The translations under genes were made by a program, and so were the position numbers. From an uncultured Bacilli bacterium (GTDB taxonomy: Bacteria; Bacillota_I; Bacilli_A; RF39; UBA660), in contig CASPWD010000006.1 in assembly GCA_949425635.1 (NCBI GenBank), forward strand, positions 89,491-153,490: a stretch of 64,000 nt of DNA, given 5' to 3'. The notes below the pieces were generated by a model. The model saw nothing but the letters and a program-made list of their open reading frames with translations. It ran no database searches and was not told the DNA's origin. Of the stretch, positions 1 through 9,019 are shown one piece after another (within the stretch, counting starts at the first letter, position 1; every line of letters starts with the position of its first letter).

Positions 1-498
1 TAAAAAGCCTGATGGATACCCCCATATATCTGCAATCGGAATGTTTAATAAATAAGGTAACCTAGGAATCTGTAAATAACTATAAAAGACATTAATAATT
101 CCTATAAAAGTTATAAGATTAACAATATAATCTTTATACTTTTTTTCTTTTATTGTTGTCGCTACCAAAAAGATAACATAATATGTAATTAAGACGAGCA
201 AACCTTCTCTTCCATTTTTAAATCCTAATAAAGCTACTCTTTTTACAAAGGCAAACTGCCACGACATAATTCCAAAAAGTATCATCATTATTATAAAAAT
301 ATCATGTGTCTTTATTGTTTTATCAAAAACTTTATATAAAATATATATAATTATTCCAAGACTTCCTATGATTACTAATCCAGTTGAAACAACATCACTA
401 TTTATAATATTATAGCAATACAAAATATTTACTACTTGTATATATAAAATTAATATCGTAAAGTATAACATCGTTAATTTATTGTATATTTTTTTCAT
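1..498 (-). CDS. Partial multi-pass membrane protein, O-antigen ligase/polymerase-like
   Basis: An open minus-strand frame of 166 codons starts at ATG 498 and runs off the left window edge, so the C-terminus is missing. It reads MKKIYNKLTMLYFTILILY and continues with at least four hydrophobic segments separated by short Lys-rich loops. The last visible part (IPIADIWGYPSGFF) resembles the region before the GxxGNPNxx loop of Wzy/WaaL-type O-antigen ligase or polymerase proteins. If so, it would join or polymerise cell-surface polysaccharide in the membrane. An earlier ATG just upstream is out of frame and closes at once, which fixes this start. The family call rests on topology and a weak motif only. 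Confidence 0.5.
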   Translation of the reverse strand, partial: MKKIYNKLTMLYFTILILYIQVVNILYCYNIINSDVVSTGLVIIGSLGIIIYILYKVFDKTIKTHDIFIIMMILFGIMSWQFAFVKRVALLGFKNGREGLLVLITYYVIFLVATTIKEKKYKDYIVNLITFIGIINVFYSYLQIPRLPYLLNIPIADIWGYPSGFL

Positions 499-710
499 TT
501 CATTAAATAAATTTAAAACTAAATCCCTTTCATTATATTATCAAATGTTTTTATAACGTTATTATAACATAAATGTCTATATTTATGATTACGAAGTTAT
601 TTTATTAAAAAATAAAATTATACTTTTAATCGGTATCATACATTACTAGACCCAATCCCCTATATTTATAATTTTCCTAAAAGATAAAATCTATAACATA
701 TAAAAGACAT

Positions 711-739
711 TTTACAAAATACATATTTTATAGTAAAAT
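711..739 (+). promoter_or_regulatory. Sigma-A type promoter of the ZnuA-like lipoprotein gene
   Basis: TTTACA (711-716), a 17-bp spacer and TAAAAT (734-739) lie 35 bp before the ATG at 774. A strong AAGGAG ribosome site sits between. The rest of 499-773 is AT-rich with no other feature I can support. Confidence 0.6.
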
Positions 740-773
740 TAAGAATAGAAATGATTATCCAAAGGAGATTTTT

Positions 774-1646
774 ATGAAAAGAAAATTTATTATTTTATCA
801 ATTTTATGTACTATCGTATTAACACTAACAACGGGATGTATTGAAGGGGATAACCTAGAAGGATCTAGTATTACAACTACCGTCTATCCTATTGAATATT
901 TAGTATCAAGACTATACGGTGACAAAAGCACTATTACTAGTATCTATCCAAATGAAACGAATATTTCTGAATACGAATTAACAGATAAACAAATAAACGA
1001 TTATTCTAAATCAACAACTTTATTTGTCTACAATGGTCTTACTAACGAAAAAGAAATTGCTAAATCTTTAATTAACAAAAATAAGAAAATTCAAATCATT
1101 GATGTATCTTATGGTTTAAAATATAAATATGGCATTGAAGAACTTTGGTTAAATCCAAACAATTTCTTAATGATAGCAAATACTGTAAAAGGAGACCTTC
1201 AATCTTTAAGCTCGTCTAAATACGCTGCCGAAGAAATAGAAAAAAATTATGGTAAATTAGAAGAAGACTTAACTACTCTAGATGCTGAATTAAGAAACAT
1301 TGCTAAAACAGCAGCTAAAAATAATAATGAAACAATTGTTATCGCATATGACTCTCTTAGTTTCTTAGAAAGCTATGGATTCAAAGTCGTTAATATTACT
1401 AGTGAAAATAATATTACAAATTCTATAAAAAATAAATTTAAGAATAAAGAATATAAAAGTATTTTTGTTGCTGATAAAACTAAAGTATCAGATAGTGTTA
1501 AAGATTTAGTTGATAATTATGACGCTGAATTAATTGAAATAAATATGATGTCTACTCTAACTGATGCCGAAAGAGCTAACAACGATAACTATTTAACAAT
1601 AATGAGTGACTTCGTATCAAAAATATCAAATGTTGTCTTATCATAG
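774..1646 (+). CDS. ZnuA/AdcA-like substrate-binding lipoprotein without histidines
   Basis: A 290-residue secreted lipoprotein. The N-terminus is a lipoprotein signal peptide with lipobox TTGC (Cys22). The body has the layout of cluster A-I metal-binding proteins (ZnuA, AdcA, TroA): TVYPIEYLVSRLYGD, YPNETNISEYELT, LWLNP, and AYDSLSFLESYGF. In that family these segments carry the metal-binding histidines (EPHxYExT, DPHxWLDP, HxAFxY...YGL). Here each is replaced (Ser, Glu, Tyr), and the whole protein contains no His. It therefore probably does not bind Zn or Mn in the usual way. No permease or ATPase gene adjoins it; it is a single-gene unit facing pflA, with a terminator right after the stop. 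Fold call fairly sure; ligand unknown. Confidence 0.7.
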   Translation: MKRKFIILSILCTIVLTLTTGCIEGDNLEGSSITTTVYPIEYLVSRLYGDKSTITSIYPNETNISEYELTDKQINDYSKSTTLFVYNGLTNEKEIAKSLINKNKKIQIIDVSYGLKYKYGIEELWLNPNNFLMIANTVKGDLQSLSSSKYAAEEIEKNYGKLEEDLTTLDAELRNIAKTAAKNNNETIVIAYDSLSFLESYGFKVVNITSENNITNSIKNKFKNKEYKSIFVADKTKVSDSVKDLVDNYDAELIEINMMSTLTDAERANNDNYLTIMSDFVSKISNVVLS

Positions 1647-1668
1647 GAACTGAAATGTTCCTTTTTTC
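1645..1668 (+). terminator. Terminator of the lipoprotein gene
   Basis: AGGAAC/GTTCCT stem with a 6-nt loop, followed by a T-run; it begins on the stop codon. Confidence 0.7.
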
Positions 1669-1681
1669 TTTGCCGTTATCA

Positions 1682-1712
1682 TAAAAAAGAAGACTTATCT
1701 TTTAAAGTCTTC
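1682..1712 (-). terminator. Terminator of pflB-pflA
   Basis: GAAGACTT/AAGTCTTC stem on the minus strand followed by six T; it overlaps the last codons of pflA. Confidence 0.75.
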
Positions 1713-2411
1713 CATAAATATTTCATATAATTGATTACACTTTGTCTTATCCATTTCAGGCATTTCTAAATATGGATTATCTATTCCTAGAGTAACATAT
1801 TTATCACTACCTAATTTATGGTAAGGTAAGAAATCAACTCTTGTAACATTTTTTATATTTTCTTTAATAAACTTCGCTAAATTATGCATATATTCTTCAT
1901 TATCATGTACACCAGGTACTATAACTTGTCTTATCCATACTTCAATATGAGTCTTGTTAAGTTCTCTTACAAACTCCATAAATTTTTCCATATAATCTCT
2001 ATCCGTTATATCAATATATCCGTCTCTAGTTATATGTTTAATATCTAATAAAACCATATCAATAGTACTTAGTAATTCTTGATAATCTCCTAAACCAATA
2101 CCTGCTGTATCAACAGCAATATGAATATTCTCTTTCTTTAGCAACTTACAAGTTTCAACCAAAAAGTTATATTGTAAAAGTGGTTCCCCACCAGAAAATG
2201 TTACACCACCATTATTTTTAAAATATGGTTTACTACGTAATACTTTTTTTACAACATCTTCTGGTGAGTAATTCATCTCTCTAATCTTCCACATTTCTGG
2301 ATTATGACAGAATTTGCATCTTAAATTACAACCATTTAAGAATACTATGGTACGAATACCTGGTCCATCAACTAGCCCAAAAGTTTCTATTGAATCTACA
2401 GAACCTAACAT
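1695..2411 (-). CDS. pflA: Pyruvate formate-lyase activating enzyme
   Basis: A radical-SAM glycyl-radical activase of 238 residues, the usual length. The 4Fe-4S motif CxxxCxxC is at Cys28, Cys32 and Cys35 (GCNLRCKFC). It is followed by TFSGGEPLLQ, which contributes to S-adenosylmethionine binding. In the family this cytoplasmic enzyme removes a hydrogen from the PflB glycine to make the radical. The ATG lies one base after the pflB stop, so the two are almost certainly one mRNA with coupled translation. It ends in a terminator facing the convergent lipoprotein gene. Confidence 0.95.
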   Translation of the reverse strand: MLGSVDSIETFGLVDGPGIRTIVFLNGCNLRCKFCHNPEMWKIREMNYSPEDVVKKVLRSKPYFKNNGGVTFSGGEPLLQYNFLVETCKLLKKENIHIAVDTAGIGLGDYQELLSTIDMVLLDIKHITRDGYIDITDRDYMEKFMEFVRELNKTHIEVWIRQVIVPGVHDNEEYMHNLAKFIKENIKNVTRVDFLPYHKLGSDKYVTLGIDNPYLEMPEMDKTKCNQLYEIFMEDFKR

Positions 2412-2412
2412 A

Positions 2413-4647
2413 TTACATCTTTTCGTGGAATGTTCTAGAAATAACTTCTTCTTGTTGTTTTCTAGTTAATTTATTAAATCTAACAGCATATCCAGATACT
2501 CTTATTGTAAGTAATGGATATTTATCAGGATTATTCATTGCATCAATTAACATTTCTCTATTTAAAACATTAACATTTAAATGATGTGCTCCTTGAGCAA
2601 AGTATCCATCCATTAATTGAACTAAATTATTAGTTCTTTCTTCATCATTTGCTCCTAATGAATTAGGTACAATTGAGAATGTATTTGAAATACCATCACG
2701 GCAGCAATTTTCCCAATCTAATTTAGCAACAGAGTTAAGTGATGCGATAGCACCGTTCTCATCTCTACCATGCATTGGGTTTGCTCCAGGTGCAAATGGT
2801 ACTCCTGCTTTTCTTCCATCTGGTGTAGCACCAGTATTTTGTCCATATACAACATTAGATGTAATAGTAAGTACTGATAATGTTGGATGAGCATTTCTAT
2901 AACAAGGATGACTTGCTAGTTCTTTATAAACATATTCAAGTAATTCTTTACCGATTTCATCAGCTCTATCATCATCATTACCAAACTTAGGATAATCTCC
3001 TTCAATTTCAAAATCTACAGCAATACCTTCTTCATCACGAACTGGTTTAACTTTAGCATATTTAATTGCAGATAATGAGTCAACTGCTACAGAGAATCCT
3101 GCAACACCATAAGCCATTAATCTGTTTACATTCGTATCATGTAATGCCATTTGGCCAGCTTCATAAGCATATCTATCATGCATGTAATGAATGATATTCA
3201 TTGCATCGCTATAAATACGAGCAACTTCTTTAATCATTCTATAGTATGTTTCTTTTACACGATCATAATCTAATACTTCATCATTCATCTTTTCAAATCC
3301 TGGTATTACAAGTTGACGTTTCATTTCATCAACACCACCATTAATTGAATAAAGTAATGCTTTAGCTAAATTACAACGAGCTCCAAAGAATTGCATGTCT
3401 TTTCCAACTCTCATAGAAGATACACAACAAGCTATTGCATAATCGTCTCCCATAGAAGGACGCATTAAATCATCATTTTCATATTGAATAGAATCAGTTG
3501 CAATACTTACTTTAGCACAATATTTCTTCCAAGGTTCAGGTAACTCTTGTGCCCATAAAATAGTCATATTTGGTTCTGGTGCACTCTCTAAGTTCTCTAA
3601 TGTATGAACAATACGGAATGATGTTTTATTAACCATTGTCTTTCCTTCATTAGTCATACCACCTAATGAACAAGTTACCCAAGTAGGATCTCCTGAGAAT
3701 AGTTCATCATAATCAGGTGTTCTTAAATGTCTAGCCGCTCTTAATTTAATAACAAATTGATCAATTATTTCTTGCGCTTCTTCTTCACTTAATACACCAT
3801 TTGCTAAATCTCTTTCAAAATAAATATCGAAGAAAGCATCTACTCTACCTAAAGACATTGCTGCTCCATTGTTTTCTTTAATTGCAGCTAAATATCCAAA
3901 ATAAGTCCATTGTACTGCTTCCTTAGCATTCTTTGCAGGTGCAGAAATATCAAATCCATAAGTAGCAGCCATTTCTTTAATTTCTTTTAAAGCTCTATAT
4001 TGCATTGAGATTTCTTCACGTAAACGGATTGTATCTTGATCCATTACGTCAATTTTCATATTATCCCAATCATTAAATTTTTGTTCCATTAAATAGTCGA
4101 TACCATATAATGCAATTCTTCTATAATCACCAATAATACGTCCACGACCATAAGCATCAGGTAAACCAGTTAATAATTTAACGTGTCTAGCTGTTCTAAT
4201 TTCTTTAGTATAAGCATCAAATACACCATCATTATGTGTTTTTACTAAATTAGTTTTACAGAACTTATCTAATTCAGGATTCATTTTATATCCATAAGCA
4301 TCTAGTTCTTGGTAAACCATTTTTAATCCACCCTTAGGAACGATGCTTCTCTTACATAGCATATCAGTTTGTAAACCAACGATTACATCATCATCTTCAG
4401 AAATATAACCAGGTTTAAATGCATTAATTCCTGCTGGAGTATCAACATCTATATCGATGACATGTTTTTTTACTTCTTCCTTACATACATCTTCATAAAC
4501 TTTTAATACTCTTTTTGTCTTATCTGTAGGACCAGCTAAAAACTCTTCTCCTCCAGTATAAGCAACATAGTTATTTTTAATAAAATCACTAACATTTACT
4601 TCGTTAGTCCAAGCTCCATTTTTAAAGCCTTTCCATTCTTCTCTCAT
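2413..4647 (-). CDS. pflB: Formate C-acetyltransferase (pyruvate formate-lyase)
   Basis: 744 residues, matching PflB. It converts pyruvate and CoA to acetyl-CoA and formate in anaerobic fermentation. The catalytic pair is Cys407-Cys408 (IACCVSSMR). The glycyl-radical site is Gly719 in RVSGYAVRF near the C-terminus. The usual start [19 protein letters not shown] is present. The GGGAGG ribosome site lies 11 nt from the ATG, longer than normal, and a three-codon frame sits in between (see findings). First gene of pflB-pflA; presence implies fermentative, oxygen-sensitive metabolism. Confidence 0.97.
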   Translation of the reverse strand: MREEWKGFKNGAWTNEVNVSDFIKNNYVAYTGGEEFLAGPTDKTKRVLKVYEDVCKEEVKKHVIDIDVDTPAGINAFKPGYISEDDDVIVGLQTDMLCKRSIVPKGGLKMVYQELDAYGYKMNPELDKFCKTNLVKTHNDGVFDAYTKEIRTARHVKLLTGLPDAYGRGRIIGDYRRIALYGIDYLMEQKFNDWDNMKIDVMDQDTIRLREEISMQYRALKEIKEMAATYGFDISAPAKNAKEAVQWTYFGYLAAIKENNGAAMSLGRVDAFFDIYFERDLANGVLSEEEAQEIIDQFVIKLRAARHLRTPDYDELFSGDPTWVTCSLGGMTNEGKTMVNKTSFRIVHTLENLESAPEPNMTILWAQELPEPWKKYCAKVSIATDSIQYENDDLMRPSMGDDYAIACCVSSMRVGKDMQFFGARCNLAKALLYSINGGVDEMKRQLVIPGFEKMNDEVLDYDRVKETYYRMIKEVARIYSDAMNIIHYMHDRYAYEAGQMALHDTNVNRLMAYGVAGFSVAVDSLSAIKYAKVKPVRDEEGIAVDFEIEGDYPKFGNDDDRADEIGKELLEYVYKELASHPCYRNAHPTLSVLTITSNVVYGQNTGATPDGRKAGVPFAPGANPMHGRDENGAIASLNSVAKLDWENCCRDGISNTFSIVPNSLGANDEERTNNLVQLMDGYFAQGAHHLNVNVLNREMLIDAMNNPDKYPLLTIRVSGYAVRFNKLTRKQQEEVISRTFHEKM

Positions 4648-4841
4648 ACTTCCATTTTCCTCCCAACATAAATGATTTTAGCATATTATATGCTTTAAAT
4701 TAACATATAAATTGCCTTTTTTACACATCTTAACATTATAAATTAATTTAATAATAAAAACACATATATTTTTGTTATTTTTTATATGTTTTATCATCAC
4801 TACACGTTATCATTATTCCCTATAATACACTTTTTGATACG

Positions 4842-4869
4842 AAAAAGGAACATTACAAATAAATGTCCC
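4842..4869 (-). terminator. Terminator of the HEIGH metallopeptidase gene
   Basis: GGGACATT/AATGTTCC stem with one G-T pair, then five T on the minus strand. Confidence 0.7.
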
Positions 4870-7800
4870 TACTTTACAAGTCTATAATATTCATTATCTA
4901 AAGTTTGTATAAATCCAGCCCCAAATACTTTTTGTAAATTATTTATAGTTTCCGTATCATTTCTCATTTTTAATGCAACATAATTCGCCATAATTTCATC
5001 ATAAGAATCTTCCGCTGGATGCAATTTATAATATTGTTCTCCATGTCCAGATATTGCACGTCCATCTGCATCCTTACCTGCACCAAAATAAACACCATCA
5101 ATAATATCAAGAAGTGTAATATCCCCTGCTTTAAATGACGCCATTAATTCTAATTCACTTGTACGCATATCAATAATTTCATAAGCCAAATCAGAAGAAC
5201 TTTTCTTACCAGTTGACCAATCTTTTATAAAAGACTCACTTATTCCTAAATCTCTTAATTCTTTTTTTGCAGCATTCTTCTTAAAGAAACCTACATTACT
5301 ATATTTATCATTTAAATAATCATGATATTCTGCTCTCGTTGCATAACCTTCAGTTTTTAAAAGCTCATCTAATAATATCTTTGATTCATTATATCTTATA
5401 TTTCTTCTCTGATATACTTGGTCAATCACACTATTTTTCGAATAATTTCCAATCTGTTGCATTTGTTGCATCGTCCCCATCCAACTACTTGGCGGAGTAG
5501 AATGGTTTATTTTATTATGAAGTTGATGTCCTATCTCATGCAATACACATATATAATCATTGTTAGCAATATTTTCTGGATCAATTGTAACTGTTCCATA
5601 AGCCCAAGACTTAGAACCTTTTCCAACTTCACCCATTTCAAAATTAATACCATAATAATTAATATTATTTATAAGTGAATCTACATCATTACTTCCTCTC
5701 TTATAGGCATCCTCAAGTGCCAAGCAAAGAAAATCTACAACTACTTCATTGCTATTTTGACCTACCAACTGATATCTTAACGTATTAATTCTATTAGCCA
5801 TATTAGCATCTAAATTTCTCACATAAGAATTATTCAAACTGTTTCCTTTACCTTTTACTTTCTGTCCAGTATTTATTGAATCTAAAGTTGAAAGATCAAG
5901 AACAACATCATTACCTTTTATATTATTATTAAATCTTTTAGTTCCTTCTGAAATCGCCGAAGAAAGATCACTACCTACAGTATGAAATCCACCTTCCCCA
6001 AATCCAGTTCTAGATGTAATAATAAAATCAGTGACATTCGTTTTATTTTTTATAGACGCAATTTCTGAATTAAAATATTTTAAAATATCTAATTGATATT
6101 TATTCATATTATCTGGAAGCCAAACAACGCTCTCACATCCTGTACACAACTGAATTATAATATTATTTCCATTTTTAGGATCCATTTGCCAAGCACTTTT
6201 TATAGGTTCATAATTATCATATATTAAATTATAAATCTCATTTAATCTATCTCCATGCTCACCAACACCATTATCAGCAGTTTGTGCTCCTAAAGTTTGA
6301 TTAGGAGTAATTATTATAATTCCACCATTTTGATTTTCAGCATAAAATCTTTCTAAATTAAAGTTTTTCAAATCTTGTAAAACAGACCAATCATTCTGAT
6401 TTAAATGTTGATCTTTTCCAATATAAGCCGCAAACGCTTTTTCATAACTAAGATTATATTCTTCCTTTAACTTTAAAATATTTTCAAAATCTACAGATGA
6501 TAAAGTTAAAGAATTTCCGTTATATATAAAATCTACTGTATTAACTACCGTCGAAGAATATGAATTCAATATTCCAGCTACAATAATTCCGCTATAAAAA
6601 GATTCACCCATCTCATCTGCTATTTCATCTAAATTAATCTTTTTGCCAAGCATCATTCGATCAATAATACCAAGTTGAACAGCAGCCTGTACAGCTTCCT
6701 CTACACCTTCTTTACCTAAATTAACAAGAATATTTCTACTAATATTATCAGAGATACCAAATATACCTCCAACACTTTCTAATGCAACTTCAGTTGATGC
6801 ACTTGCCAATCCATAAAAAATTGACAATCTTGGATCATAACCTTGGTACATCATTTGGTTAGCTGTATTACCATAACTAGAAGAAAACATTAATCCTTGA
6901 GCCATTTTAGAAGCATAAGCTGGCGAAACAAATCCCATCATAATACTAGCCGTTGTTATAGGAAGCATATTACCAACTGCGGAAGATATTTTATAATAGT
7001 CTGTTAAACCAGTTGAATTTCCTTCTAAATATGACATGTACATCAATTTCTCATAATCAGAAATAGTTAACTCACCATCTGTTGCAAATGCCTTACCTAT
7101 ACCATCAAAAAAAGTATTAACACCATCATTAAGACCAGAGGATGAAACATCAAACAAATTACCTAAATCATTTTTCACTAAACCATTTGCGTATTTTTCA
7201 TATAAATCATCACTGGCCTTTTCATAAGCTACTTTGTACTTTCTCTCATACTCATCTGGATCAATTAAACCGCTTACACGTTGTTCAATAGGAAGATTCA
7301 TTTCCATATTATAAAAATTCCTATATTCATCTGGTGTTCTATATACTGGTAAACTCATATCATTTCTTTTATCAAGTGGAATAAACATTTCCATATTAAG
7401 TTTAATATCAAATTCTGTTATTTCTTCCTCATCTGCAAAAGTCAACTTATTAATACGTTCTGAAACATTCTTATAAGCAACTCTCTGACGCCAACTAGGT
7501 AACATTGCATTTATATATTCATTTCCTTTTTCAGCACCATATTTACTTGTATAATACATTAATAATTTCTTTTCATTATCACTCATCAAATCATAACATT
7601 CAATTAAGTCACTATTAATAGAAGGAAAAAGACCCTGATAATTAGAAGCATTAACTACTGTTAAAGGCACTCCCTCAACTTCTTCAAAACGTTTAGCATA
7701 TTCAAGTAATTTCAAAGTATTTGCAGGACTACTAATTTCATTCCATCTTTCAATATCTTCATTAGAAGGAAGAGTATTTAACCTATCATAATTATAAATA

Positions 7801-8363
7801 TATTCATTATAAAAACTAGCAAGATCTTCATAGCTTATATTTTTAACATCATCATAGTTATAATTATTATAATCGTTACTTTTAGTCTCTTTAGCATACT
7901 TAATTAAACTAATATACTCATTAATACTTCTTTTAGACATATTTAACATCGCAGCATCATTTTTATCTGTCTCTTTCTGTAGCTCTGTCTCAATATTTCC
8001 TTTATAAGTCATATATTCACTTAACAAAACCTCTAATTGCTCACTAGATAATTTACTCAAGAAATCTATGTCACTTAAAGTATTATTTTTAGGCATTCTT
8101 CCAAGTATCTTACTTGCGTTATCTTGGGCAATACTTTTTATATCTTCCACAGACATTTTTTCCAAACTATCGCTACTTTCTGTATCAAAAATTTCCTCAA
8201 AATCTAAAGAAAGAAGTTCTGGAGCTTCTTGATTTGAATTCTCAATATCTTTAAACTTTAACTCATTTATTTTATCTATATTAATATTAGTTTCTCTTAT
8301 ATTATTTCCTTCTGTATTTATTTTTCTAGGAACGAATTTAGAAACATCATTTAGCTGAACCAT
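4869..8363 (-). CDS. Large protein with C-terminal HEIGH zinc-metallopeptidase domain, possible effector/toxin
   Basis: 1164 residues, with no signal peptide or close homologue that I recognise. The N-terminal ~150 residues are acidic and polar; 150-440 are helical and Tyr/Asn-rich. About 450-580 hold alanine/glycine-rich hydrophobic stretches (YGLASASTEVALESVGG), reminiscent of the central part of MuF/polyvalent-type toxin proteins. The C-terminus has the zincin motif HEIGH (His942, Glu943, His946) in VLHEIGHQLHN. A late segment YDEIMANYVALK (Asp1122-Glu1123) could give the third metal ligand, as in lethal-factor-like peptidases. A GGAGGG ribosome site is close to the ATG. Monocistronic with its own terminator; tRNA-Ser lies upstream. 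I infer a peptidase effector; substrate and export route are unknown. Confidence 0.6.
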   Translation of the reverse strand: MVQLNDVSKFVPRKINTEGNNIRETNINIDKINELKFKDIENSNQEAPELLSLDFEEIFDTESSDSLEKMSVEDIKSIAQDNASKILGRMPKNNTLSDIDFLSKLSSEQLEVLLSEYMTYKGNIETELQKETDKNDAAMLNMSKRSINEYISLIKYAKETKSNDYNNYNYDDVKNISYEDLASFYNEYIYNYDRLNTLPSNEDIERWNEISSPANTLKLLEYAKRFEEVEGVPLTVVNASNYQGLFPSINSDLIECYDLMSDNEKKLLMYYTSKYGAEKGNEYINAMLPSWRQRVAYKNVSERINKLTFADEEEITEFDIKLNMEMFIPLDKRNDMSLPVYRTPDEYRNFYNMEMNLPIEQRVSGLIDPDEYERKYKVAYEKASDDLYEKYANGLVKNDLGNLFDVSSSGLNDGVNTFFDGIGKAFATDGELTISDYEKLMYMSYLEGNSTGLTDYYKISSAVGNMLPITTASIMMGFVSPAYASKMAQGLMFSSSYGNTANQMMYQGYDPRLSIFYGLASASTEVALESVGGIFGISDNISRNILVNLGKEGVEEAVQAAVQLGIIDRMMLGKKINLDEIADEMGESFYSGIIVAGILNSYSSTVVNTVDFIYNGNSLTLSSVDFENILKLKEEYNLSYEKAFAAYIGKDQHLNQNDWSVLQDLKNFNLERFYAENQNGGIIIITPNQTLGAQTADNGVGEHGDRLNEIYNLIYDNYEPIKSAWQMDPKNGNNIIIQLCTGCESVVWLPDNMNKYQLDILKYFNSEIASIKNKTNVTDFIITSRTGFGEGGFHTVGSDLSSAISEGTKRFNNNIKGNDVVLDLSTLDSINTGQKVKGKGNSLNNSYVRNLDANMANRINTLRYQLVGQNSNEVVVDFLCLALEDAYKRGSNDVDSLINNINYYGINFEMGEVGKGSKSWAYGTVTIDPENIANNDYICVLHEIGHQLHNKINHSTPPSSWMGTMQQMQQIGNYSKNSVIDQVYQRRNIRYNESKILLDELLKTEGYATRAEYHDYLNDKYSNVGFFKKNAAKKELRDLGISESFIKDWSTGKKSSSDLAYEIIDMRTSELELMASFKAGDITLLDIIDGVYFGAGKDADGRAISGHGEQYYKLHPAEDSYDEIMANYVALKMRNDTETINNLQKVFGAGFIQTLDNEYYRLVK

Positions 8364-8449
8364 AAAAGCCCTCCTATACCTTAATTAAATTATAAAACAA
8401 AAGTAATGTTTTTTAAAGATAAGATTAACCAAGCATACATTTTATAAAA

Positions 8450-8473
8450 CAAAAAAACTAGGATAAACCTAGT
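8450..8473 (-). terminator. Terminator of tRNA-Ser
   Basis: ACTAGG/CCTAGT stem, 5-nt loop, then seven T on the minus strand, 12 bp after the tRNA end. Confidence 0.75.
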
Positions 8474-8485
8474 TAAATTTTATAA

Positions 8486-8576
8486 TGGCGGAGCAGGAGA
8501 GATTTGAACTCTCGCGCCAGTTACCCGACCTACACCCTTAGCAGGGGCGCCTCTTCAGCCTCTTGAGTACTGCTCC
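8486..8576 (-). tRNA. tRNA-Ser (anticodon GCT)
   Basis: The acceptor stem GGAGCAG pairs with CTGCTCC, the discriminator is G, and CCA is encoded. The anticodon loop CTGCTAA gives GCT, which reads AGC/AGU serine codons. The long variable arm and 91-nt length are typical of tRNA-Ser. The T-loop GTTCAAATC is present. A single tRNA with its own terminator, not part of a cluster. Confidence 0.96.
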
Positions 8577-8645
8577 ATAACCAAGGTAACAAATAAATTA
8601 TACCTAACTTTTTGTTACCAGTCAACCATATTTTGCAAACTTTAT

Positions 8646-8963
8646 CTATTTTTTGCTCTTAGCTTTTACTCTATATTTATTATTTGCTTGTATATATTTA
8701 TTATACTCATTCATTCTTATTCTATATTGTGCAATCAAAAAAACTGGACCAGCTATAATAGTCATAACTGCAAAACACCAATACCACCAAGCTAAATCGT
8801 ATATTAATATTGCTCCAACTATAACAACGAAACAAACTAATAAAAATAGTCCTTCAATAACAAGTCTATTCAAAGTAGCTGATAAACTCTCACCTTTCTT
8901 TGTTTTTTTATAATTATTTCTTACTTCTTTTTTTTCTTCTTTAGATAAATTGTTATACATCAT
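8646..8963 (-). CDS. Small two-TM membrane protein of unknown function
   Basis: 105 residues. A charged, Lys/Glu-rich N-terminal stretch (NNLSKEEKKEVRNNYKKTKKGE) is followed by two hydrophobic helices at about 35-55 and 60-80 (one holds DLAWWYWCF), then a basic tail. I chose ATG 8963 because AGGAG lies 6 nt upstream; the longer TTG start would have no spacing. No family recognised. It lies between the tRNA and the sensor kinase gene and has no clear terminator of its own. Confidence 0.6.
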   Translation of the reverse strand: MMYNNLSKEEKKEVRNNYKKTKKGESLSATLNRLVIEGLFLLVCFVVIVGAILIYDLAWWYWCFAVMTIIAGPVFLIAQYRIRMNEYNKYIQANNKYRVKAKSKK

Positions 8964-9019
8964 AACCAACTCCTAATTTAATTTTATCATATTTTATTAA
9001 ATCATTCTAATTTTCCTAG

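Noticed and set aside
583..600. ATGATTACGAAGTTAT as a Zur box before the ZnuA-like gene
   Set aside because: Only one half (ATTACGA) is good and it lies more than 100 bp upstream of the predicted promoter.
4681..4693. GCATATTATATGC palindrome before pflB as a Rex or FNR operator
   Set aside because: It does not match the Rex or FNR consensus and is explained by an AT-rich -10 region (TATAAT).
8364..8485. An attachment site or integrated element beside tRNA-Ser
   Set aside because: The tRNA 3' end is not repeated elsewhere in the window and no integrase gene is present.
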